Assembly (NCBI GenBank): GCA_910580235.1
Contig: CAJTVU010000006.1
Span: 62,001 to 126,000, forward strand
Length of the DNA: 64,000 nt
Reading direction: 5' to 3'
DNA from: an uncultured Dorea sp.
GTDB taxonomy: Bacteria > Bacillota > Clostridia > Lachnospirales > Lachnospiraceae
Below are positions 58,545 to 64,000 of this stretch, in pieces. A program made the position numbers and the translations under genes. The first letter of the stretch is position 1. The number at the start of each line of letters is the position of its first letter. The notes under the pieces were generated by a model, which was not told the DNA's origin, ran no database searches, and worked only from the letters and a program-made list of their open reading frames with translations.

Positions 58545-59423
58545 ATGAAACTGGAGATAAAAGATCTGTATGTACGATTGCAGAAAGAAAATATATTAAA
58601 AGATATCAGCTTCGGTATAGAGGACGGTTCCTTTGTGTCCCTTCTGGGAGAATCGGGCTGTGGAAAGACGACCCTTCTAAAGAGCATAGCAGGGCTGCTT
58701 GACATAGAGCGTGGGGACATCCTGCTGGATGGGGATTCTCTTCTTCCAGTGAGGCCGCAGGACAGAGGGACGGTCATTGTGTTCCAGGATCTGTGCCTGT
58801 TCCCGCACATGAGCGTGGAGAAGAATATCTGTTTCTCTATGGAGCTTAAGAAGACACCAAAAGAGGAGCAGAAGAGACGCGTCCGGGAACTGCTGGCAGA
58901 CGTGCAGCTTACGGGGTTTGAGAAGAGAAAGATCCAGGAGATGTCCGGCGGGCAGATGCAGAGGGTGGCTCTTGCAAGAGCATTTGCGGCGGATCCAAAG
59001 ATCCTTCTCCTGGATGAGCCGTTTTCAGGGCTGGATGAGAAATTACGAGTAGAGATGGGCGCCCTCGTAAAGCGATTGCAGCGGGAGAAGCACGTGACCA
59101 CGGTTCTTGTGACTCACGATAAGAAAGAGGCGCTACAGCTGTCGGACAAGATCGCCCTTATGCATCAGGGAGAGATCATCCAGCATGCAGATGCAAGGGA
59201 GCTTCTGTGCAATCCTTGCAGCCCGGTGGTGTCAGAGTATTTCGGAAGATCCGCTTATGTGACAGGGGAAGTAAAGGACGGCGTGTTCGCAGGAGAGGGC
59301 TACCGTTTTGCCTGTGGGGAGGCAGACGGCAGATATGACGTCATGATGCTGCTCGATGCCAATGTATGCTGCTTTAAATCACGGGAGAGAGGATTGCAAT
59401 ATGGAAAAGAAGATCGTGTTTGA
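58545..59423 (+). CDS. ABC transporter ATP-binding protein (YnjD/PotA-like, 292 aa)
   Basis: Energises the importer. Walker A GESGCGKTT (about residue 37), the Q-loop VFQDLCLFPHM, signature MSGGQMQRVALARAF, Walker B ILLLDEPFSGLD and switch His LVTHDKKE are all present. A C-terminal extension (residues about 240-292) is of the TOBE-like regulatory type but short. ATG 58545 follows AAGGGGA. It overlaps the nucleoside hydrolase by 23 bases. Confidence 0.94.
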   Translation: MKLEIKDLYVRLQKENILKDISFGIEDGSFVSLLGESGCGKTTLLKSIAGLLDIERGDILLDGDSLLPVRPQDRGTVIVFQDLCLFPHMSVEKNICFSMELKKTPKEEQKRRVRELLADVQLTGFEKRKIQEMSGGQMQRVALARAFAADPKILLLDEPFSGLDEKLRVEMGALVKRLQREKHVTTVLVTHDKKEALQLSDKIALMHQGEIIQHADARELLCNPCSPVVSEYFGRSAYVTGEVKDGVFAGEGYRFACGEADGRYDVMMLLDANVCCFKSRERGLQYGKEDRV

Positions 59424-60267
59424 CTGTGACAATACGTTTGGGATGAAAGGATGCGATGTGGACGACGGCCTGACGCTTTTATATCTTCTCGGGCATCCGC
59501 GCGCAGACCTTCTGGGCGTGACGACGACTTACGGGAACAGCAGGACAGAAGCAGTATATCCCAATACGCTTAAGATGGCGCGGGAGATAGGGAGAGAAGG
59601 GCTGATCGTAAAAAGAGGAGGAGAAAGGCCTGGAGATTTTAAGAGCGAGGCTGTAGACTTCCTTGTGGAGATGGCGGACAGGCATCAGGGAGAGCTGTCC
59701 GTGCTCGCCACGGGCTCTCTTACGAACCTTGGCGGGGCGTATGAGAAAGATCCGCATTTTTTTGAGAAGGTAAAGGAGATCGTTCTTATGGGAGGCATTA
59801 CAGAGCCTCTTTTGTTTGCGAAGGGAAGGATGGATGAGCTGAATTTCACTTGCGACCAGAAGGCTACGTTTTCTGTGCTGACGAAGGGAAGGAACGTCTC
59901 GGTAATTACAGGGAACAACTGCTTAAAAGTGCTGTTTACAAGGGAGGAGTACCGAAGGGAGCTAAAAGAAGATATACCGATCCTTTCCTATATCAGAGAG
60001 CGTACGGACTATTGGTTTGACGATAATATGGACGATTATGGCATCCAGGGATTTTATAACTGGGATGTGACGGCGGGAGCGTATCTGATGGAGCCAGAGC
60101 TGTTTGAAGATATCAGGAAGCCAATGGACATCCGTATGGAGGATCTGTGTGAAGGGTTCCTGCGGGAAGCGAAAGAGGAGGAGGCGAATTGTGTCCTTAG
60201 CTTGCCTCAGATCAGAGAAGAAAGAGCCTTCAAGCAGAATATATATGAAATGTGGGGGAAGGCATGA
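59401..60267 (+). CDS. nucleoside hydrolase family protein (288 aa)
   Basis: PF01156-type N-ribohydrolase. The calcium-binding aspartates lie in the N-terminal block, here stretched as DCDNTFGMKGCDVDDG in place of the usual DxDPGxDD. VLATGSLTNLGGAYEKDP, VLMGGITEPLL and the later NWDVTAGAYLM block are also family-like. The insertion in the metal loop suggests a subgroup with its own substrate. ATG 59401 lies within the end of the ATPase gene, so expression is coupled. A natural role would be cleavage of the compound imported by the ABC system. Confidence 0.87.
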   Translation: MEKKIVFDCDNTFGMKGCDVDDGLTLLYLLGHPRADLLGVTTTYGNSRTEAVYPNTLKMAREIGREGLIVKRGGERPGDFKSEAVDFLVEMADRHQGELSVLATGSLTNLGGAYEKDPHFFEKVKEIVLMGGITEPLLFAKGRMDELNFTCDQKATFSVLTKGRNVSVITGNNCLKVLFTREEYRRELKEDIPILSYIRERTDYWFDDNMDDYGIQGFYNWDVTAGAYLMEPELFEDIRKPMDIRMEDLCEGFLREAKEEEANCVLSLPQIREERAFKQNIYEMWGKA

Positions 60268-61166
60268 AGAATCAGAATATGGCCGGGCATCTGGCAGCGA
60301 TGCTGACAGTCTTGCTCTGGGGGACGACTTTTATATCTACAAAGATACTTCTTGCGGGCTTTTCGCCGCTGGAGATCCTGTTCTTCCGGTTTGTCCTGGG
60401 GGCTGCCGCGCTGACTGTAGTCTGCCCGCGCCCCATGAAGGGGACGACGCTCCGCCAGGAGCTCACTTTTCTGGCGGCGGGGCTTAGCGGTGTGAGCCTG
60501 TATTACTTATTTGAAAATATGGCGCTTACGTATACCCTTGCTTCTAATGTTGGGGTAGTCGTATCGGCGGCGCCTTTCTTCACCGCGATCCTGGCTAATA
60601 TATTTTTAAAAGATGAGGAGCGTCTGAAAGGAAATTTCTTTGTAGGATTTGTAGTCGCTATGGCAGGAGTCAGCCTTATCAGCTTTAACGGTGCGAAGAT
60701 GCAGCTGAACCCTCTCGGAGACCTGTTGGCTGCGGGGGCCGCGCTTCTGTGGGCGTGCTACTCTATATTTATACGGAAGATCAATACTTACGGCTACCCT
60801 ACCGTCCAGGTGACGAGAAGGATATTTATATATGGGCTTCTTGGGATGCTCCCTATGATCCCGTTCTCAGAGTTCCGCCTGGGGCTTGAACGGTTTGAGG
60901 ATCCGGTGTATGTGTTTAATCTTCTGTTCCTGGGGCTTGGAGCGTCGGCTATGTGCTTTGCCACCTGGAACTTTGCCACAAAGGCGCTGGGCGTATTAAA
61001 AAGCAGCGTGTATATTTACCTCGTCCCGGTCGTGACGATGGTCACGTCCGTGCTGGTGCTCCAAGAGAAGATAACGGCCATGGCGGCGTCCGGGGCGGCG
61101 CTTACACTGTCAGGGCTTATCATCTCTGAAATGCGATCAGGAGGGGAAAAGAAAGGCGCTCCTTAG
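60264..61166 (+). CDS. EamA/DMT family transporter (300 aa)
   Basis: Ten-helix drug/metabolite exporter with two EamA repeats: LTVLLWGTTFISTKILLAGFS at the start and DLLAAGAALLWACYSIFIRKI near residue 155. It starts inside the stop codon of the nucleoside hydrolase (ATGA), so it is the last gene of the operon; it may export a product of uptake or hydrolysis. GGGGGAAGG precedes the ATG. Confidence 0.92.
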   Translation: MKNQNMAGHLAAMLTVLLWGTTFISTKILLAGFSPLEILFFRFVLGAAALTVVCPRPMKGTTLRQELTFLAAGLSGVSLYYLFENMALTYTLASNVGVVVSAAPFFTAILANIFLKDEERLKGNFFVGFVVAMAGVSLISFNGAKMQLNPLGDLLAAGAALLWACYSIFIRKINTYGYPTVQVTRRIFIYGLLGMLPMIPFSEFRLGLERFEDPVYVFNLLFLGLGASAMCFATWNFATKALGVLKSSVYIYLVPVVTMVTSVLVLQEKITAMAASGAALTLSGLIISEMRSGGEKKGAP

Positions 61167-61190
61167 TGTACAAGGGTATAAAGAAAGGCA

Positions 61191-61240
61191 AAAGAAAGCA
61201 GGGAGACGCTCGAATACAATGCGAAATCCCTGCTTTCTTT
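61191..61240 (+). terminator. long hairpin after the EamA gene
   Basis: AAAGAAAGCAGGGA (61191-61204) pairs perfectly with TCCCTGCTTTCTTT (61227-61240) around a 22-base loop. It lies 24 bases after the operon's stop and is most likely its terminator, though no T-run follows. Confidence 0.7.
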
Positions 61241-61504
61241 CAAGTAGAATAAGCCGGCTACGTCGTCAACGGCCAACAATCCGGGTAATAGAGGAGGATT
61301 GCTGGTGAGAAGAATGAGGGAGTTTATTTTTTTGCCCGTTAACTTGTAGCTTGTATCTATCATAACGCAAATCGACAAAAAATGCAAATAAAATACGCAA
61401 TGTATTTAATAATAAACATTAACTTGACTGTCAGTCGGGGGATATACTAGAATTATGTAAAAGGCAGACAGAGGAGACAGGGATGAAAGGAGCGTTCGGG
61501 CGAT
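61241..61504 (+). promoter_or_regulatory. intergenic region with promoter of greA and the ABC-F gene
   Basis: A probable promoter is TTGACT (61424-61429) with TAGAAT (61448-61453), 18 bases apart. Its spacer contains the GACTGTCAGTC inverted-repeat-like sequence. AAAGGAG at 61485-61491 lies 13 bases before the greA ATG. No leader peptide or attenuator hairpin for the resistance gene was recognised here. Confidence 0.5.
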
Positions 61505-62008
61505 ATGGGAGAGAGGCTGACAGAGAGCGATGTTCAGAAGATAAAAGAAGAGATAGAATACCGCAAGCTGGTCGTGCGTAAAAAAGAGCTTGCTGCGGTG
61601 AAAGAGGCGCGGGCCCACGGCGACCTGAGCGAGAATTTTGAATATAAGGCTGCAAAGCAGGACAAGAACCGCAATGAAAGCCGTATCCGGTATTTAGAGC
61701 GTATGTTGAAGAATGCCAGCATTGTATCGGATGCGTCCGAAGCGGACGAGGTTGGCATTAATAATGCAGTGACGGTCTATTTTGAAGAGGACGATGAAAC
61801 GGAAACATACCGCCTTGTGACGAGCATCCGGGGGAATTCCATGCAGGGGCTGATCAGCATCGAGTCGCCTGTGGGGAAGGCGCTCCTTGGGCGTAAGATC
61901 GGAGAACGGGTGCTTGTGAAGACAGGTGGAGAGAACGGATATTATGTAGTAATAAAGTCCATCGACAAAAGCACAGATGGCTCGCAGGATGCGATACGGA
62001 AGTTTTAA
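61505..62008 (+). CDS. greA: GreA/GreB family transcript cleavage factor (167 aa)
   Basis: N-terminal coiled coil (LTESDVQKIKEEIEYRKLVV, then VKEARAHGDLSENFEYKAAK with the acidic tip that reaches the polymerase active site) and C-terminal FKBP-like domain (ISIESPVGKALLGRKIGERV). It rescues backtracked RNA polymerase. It may be a second GreA copy in this genome. It lies 17 bases before an ABC-F gene, probably co-transcribed. Confidence 0.92.
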   Translation: MGERLTESDVQKIKEEIEYRKLVVRKKELAAVKEARAHGDLSENFEYKAAKQDKNRNESRIRYLERMLKNASIVSDASEADEVGINNAVTVYFEEDDETETYRLVTSIRGNSMQGLISIESPVGKALLGRKIGERVLVKTGGENGYYVVIKSIDKSTDGSQDAIRKF

Positions 62009-62025
62009 GAGGACAGGAGGAATAT

Positions 62026-63507
62026 ATGTCATTAATTGATGTGACAGACCTGACATTTTATTATGATGGGAGCTATGATGAGATTTTCTCCCATGTGTCT
62101 TTCCAGATCGATACAGACTGGAAGCTTGGGTTCATTGGCAGGAATGGGAGAGGCAAGACGACGTTCTTAAATCTTCTTCTTGGAAAATATGAATATGAGG
62201 GGGCTATATCCGCTCACGTAGAATTCGGGTATTTCCCGTACGAAGTGAAGGACGGCTCGCGTATGGCGTGTGAAGTGCTGGCGGATATAAATCCCGGGAG
62301 CGAAGAGTGGGAGCTGATGCGGGAGCTGAATCTTCTGAAGGTGGACATAGAAGCGCTGTACCGCCCCTTTTGCACTTTAAGCTGCGGAGAGCAGACAAAG
62401 ATGCTGCTTGCGGCGCTGTTTTCAGGTGAGAGCCGTTTTCTTCTCATAGACGAGCCGACGAACCATCTTGATACATATTCGCGGAGGCTCGTAGCGGACT
62501 ATCTGAATCGGAAGAAAGGATTTATCCTAGTCTCTCACGACCGGAATTTCCTGGACGCCTGTATTGACCATGTCCTGTCCATCAACCGAAAGGATATAGA
62601 AGTGCAGCGGGGGGATTTCAGCTCCTGGTATGCCAATAAAGAGGCGGAAGACCGGGCGGAGATAGCACAGAATGAAAGGCTGCGCGCCGAGGTGAAGCGT
62701 CTTGAGCTGGCCTCCAGACAGTCGGGGAGCTGGTCGGACAAGGTGGAAAGAACGAAGAAGGGGCAGCGCGTGGGCGGCCTTCGGCCAGACAGAGGGTTTA
62801 TCGGGCACAAAGCCGCGAAGATGATGAAGCGCGCAAAAGTGCTTGAAAAACGTCAGAACAAGGCCATTGAGCAGAAGGCGGGGCTTCTCAAAAATATCGA
62901 TGTAGCGGAAAACTTGAAGATCCATCCAGAGAAGTATCATGCAGACAGGCTTCTTGAGCTGAAAGACGCCAGCCTGTATTATGGAGAGAAGAAGGCGTGC
63001 GGCAATGTGAGCTTTGAAGTGAGGCGAGGCGAGCGGATCTGCCTGTCGGGGAGGAACGGCTGTGGGAAATCCAGCGTGCTGAAGCTCATCTTGGGGGAAG
63101 AGATCGCATATACAGGGTTATTTGAGAAAGGCGCAGGGCTTACAATATCTTATGTGCCTCAGGATGCGTCCTGGGTGCAGGGAAGCCTGCGAAGGCTCAC
63201 AGAGGAGTACGGCCTGGACGAGAGCCTCTTTAAAGCCATCCTTCGGAAGATGGGGATGGAGCGGGAGCAGTTTGAAAAGGACATGAGCCGGTACAGCGCA
63301 GGGCAGAAGAAAAAAGTGCTGCTTGCAAAAAGCCTGTGCGAACGGGCGCATTTATATATTTGGGACGAGCCGTTAAATTATATCGACGTACTGTCCCGGA
63401 TCCAGATCGAAGATCTCCTGCTGGAGTATGCGCCGACGATGATATTCGTAGAACATGACGAGGTGTTTCAGGAGAAGGTGGCCACAAAGATCGTGGAGGG
63501 ATGGTAA
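62026..63507 (+). CDS. ABC-F type ribosomal protection ATPase (Lsa/CplR-like, 493 aa)
   Basis: Two ABC domains without membrane helices. Domain 1 has Walker A GRNGRGKTT, signature LSCGEQTK and Walker B LLIDEPTNHLD. Domain 2 has GRNGCGKSS, YSAGQKKK and IWDEPLNYID. The interdomain linker (about residues 195-310, EAEDRAEIAQNERLRAEVKR and onward) is where antibiotic-resistance ABC-Fs reach the ribosome. The start and length are like Lsa-type proteins that protect against lincosamides and pleuromutilins; resistance itself cannot be shown from sequence. The pairing with greA is unusual. Confidence 0.9.
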   Translation: MSLIDVTDLTFYYDGSYDEIFSHVSFQIDTDWKLGFIGRNGRGKTTFLNLLLGKYEYEGAISAHVEFGYFPYEVKDGSRMACEVLADINPGSEEWELMRELNLLKVDIEALYRPFCTLSCGEQTKMLLAALFSGESRFLLIDEPTNHLDTYSRRLVADYLNRKKGFILVSHDRNFLDACIDHVLSINRKDIEVQRGDFSSWYANKEAEDRAEIAQNERLRAEVKRLELASRQSGSWSDKVERTKKGQRVGGLRPDRGFIGHKAAKMMKRAKVLEKRQNKAIEQKAGLLKNIDVAENLKIHPEKYHADRLLELKDASLYYGEKKACGNVSFEVRRGERICLSGRNGCGKSSVLKLILGEEIAYTGLFEKGAGLTISYVPQDASWVQGSLRRLTEEYGLDESLFKAILRKMGMEREQFEKDMSRYSAGQKKKVLLAKSLCERAHLYIWDEPLNYIDVLSRIQIEDLLLEYAPTMIFVEHDEVFQEKVATKIVEGW

Positions 63508-63532
63508 AAGGCGTCCCTTTAGGGGCGCCTTT
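63507..63532. terminator. bidirectional terminator between ABC-F and the second candidate selenoprotein
   Basis: AAAGGCGTCCC (63507-63517) pairs with GGGGCGCCTTT (63522-63532) with one T-G pair and loop TTTA. It serves two convergent genes. Confidence 0.7.
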
Positions 63533-63537
63533 AGCCT

Positions 63538-63834
63538 TTACATTGCGTGTATCCCTTTTACGATGATCTGCTTGAAGAACCGGGACAGCCGAAGCGTAAT
63601 AACATGATCCATATGAGATGGGATCCGGCTGATTAGCACTTCGCCCAGCTCGGTGGGGAAGCTTAGGAAATGGTCTTTCTTTAATTTGTCCGTATCATCC
63701 GTGTCAGCAAACCTTGCTGATATCTCTGAGATACAGCCTGCTCATGTGCGGTAGGAGCTGGAGAATATGACAATATTCTTAAGCCCCTTTTTTTCCATGT
63801 AAGATTTCAATTGTTCGTCTAAATGTATGTTCAT
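63538..63834 (-). CDS. candidate selenoprotein with UxxC motif (98 aa, TGA at codon 31)
   Basis: Minus-strand ATG 63834 opens MNIHLDEQLKSYMEKKGLKN, then IVIFSSSYRT, TGA at 63742-63744, AGCISEISARFADTDDTDKL and on in the same frame to TAA 63538-63540. The interrupted codon plus AGC gives a UxxC redox-type motif. Downstream of the TGA, CAGCAA and TTGCTG (63705-63719) enclose loop GGT about 30 bases from the TGA, and an alternative 8-pair stem with one bulge lies at 63716-63737. Both resemble bacterial SECIS hairpins. The N-terminus is like that of the gene at 24711. AGGCAGGA precedes the ATG. A CxxC ancestor with a nonsense mutation is the alternative. Confidence 0.72.
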
Positions 63835-63946
63835 TGTAATCCTGCCTTTCTGTCGTCTGTTTTGTTTTCTATAAAGTAAGTATACACGAAAAGAATGGTT
63901 TTTTCAGTGATAAAATCACAAGTTTTGCAAATGGAGGTATTTTATT

Positions 63947-64000
63947 ATGGAGGAAAAGGTAGTGAGATTGTATACTCGCCAGAACGACAAGACGCTGTAC
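63947..64000 (+). CDS. start of an unidentified CDS (partial)
   Basis: ATG 63947 lies 8 bases after AATGGAGG and opens MEEKVVRLYTRQNDKTLY, running off the window. The strong ribosome site supports a real gene. The fragment is too short to assign; a DUF3841-like opening is possible but not established. Confidence 0.55.
   Translation, partial: MEEKVVRLYTRQNDKTLY

Overview
The window is a stretch of chromosome from a low-to-mid GC, Gram-positive anaerobe, most likely a gut Lachnospiraceae (Clostridium cluster XIVa type). The signs are strong AGGAGG ribosome sites with frequent GTG/TTG starts, a T-box upstream of tyrS, an L13-type leader before rplM-rpsI, a YlmC/YmxH sporulation protein, many clostridial ferredoxin and Fe-S proteins, a SpaA/CnaB adhesin with an NPKTG anchor and a Lsa-like ABC-F protein. 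There is no phage, plasmid, rRNA operon, insertion sequence or CRISPR array. Genus and species cannot be fixed from the sequence alone.

Layout, left half: a C45 acyltransferase, malic enzyme and a 10TM metal exporter; a ydjI-ydjG-ydjH-like stress operon (SPFH, zinc ribbon, TPM); RluA-type pseudouridine synthase; a double NUDIX protein; thioredoxin; an ECF sigma/anti-sigma pair with a probable autoregulated promoter; NMN adenylyltransferase-like and glycerate kinase genes; YbjQ; dapB; tRNA-Pro(GGG). A very large SpaA-domain adhesin (14.5-21.4 kb) has its signal peptide in a different frame from its body. A decaying patch follows: padR, a DUF2812 gene with an in-frame TGA, and a headless XRE regulator. 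From 23 to 33.7 kb lie a diverged carbamate kinase, small Fe-S proteins and a tight cluster of DUF362 Fe-S protein, two TVP38/VTT membrane proteins, a CCG-type Fe-S protein, a fused TIGR04282-TIGR04283 glycosyltransferase, a kinase-fold phosphotransferase, a double-rhodanese lipoprotein and CapA.

Right half: two COG0523 metallochaperone-like GTPases (one with a His-rich arm, one fused to a DUF1980-like tail), divergent nagB/nagA, T-box-tyrS, cysK, a GH13 enzyme, rplM-rpsI, a LysR/MerR-flanked redox cluster, a c-di-GMP phosphorelay (RR-HD-GYP-GGDEF, HPt, hybrid kinase), ogt-alkA, a ynjBCD-like ABC importer with a nucleoside hydrolase and EamA exporter, greA and an ABC-F resistance-type ATPase.

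The most notable signals are two unannotatable-looking small genes, at 24711-25019 (+) and 63538-63834 (-). Each is a complete reading frame interrupted by one in-frame TGA at codon 30 or 31, directly next to a cysteine, with a small SECIS-like hairpin about 30 nt downstream and a similar N-terminus. I read both as selenoproteins of one family. The first sits at the head of the cluster carrying the transferases first described as selenodomain-associated. A second signal is a dispersed palindromic element (core GGGGACG...CGTCCCC), found in four convergent gene junctions, where it probably serves as a bidirectional terminator.
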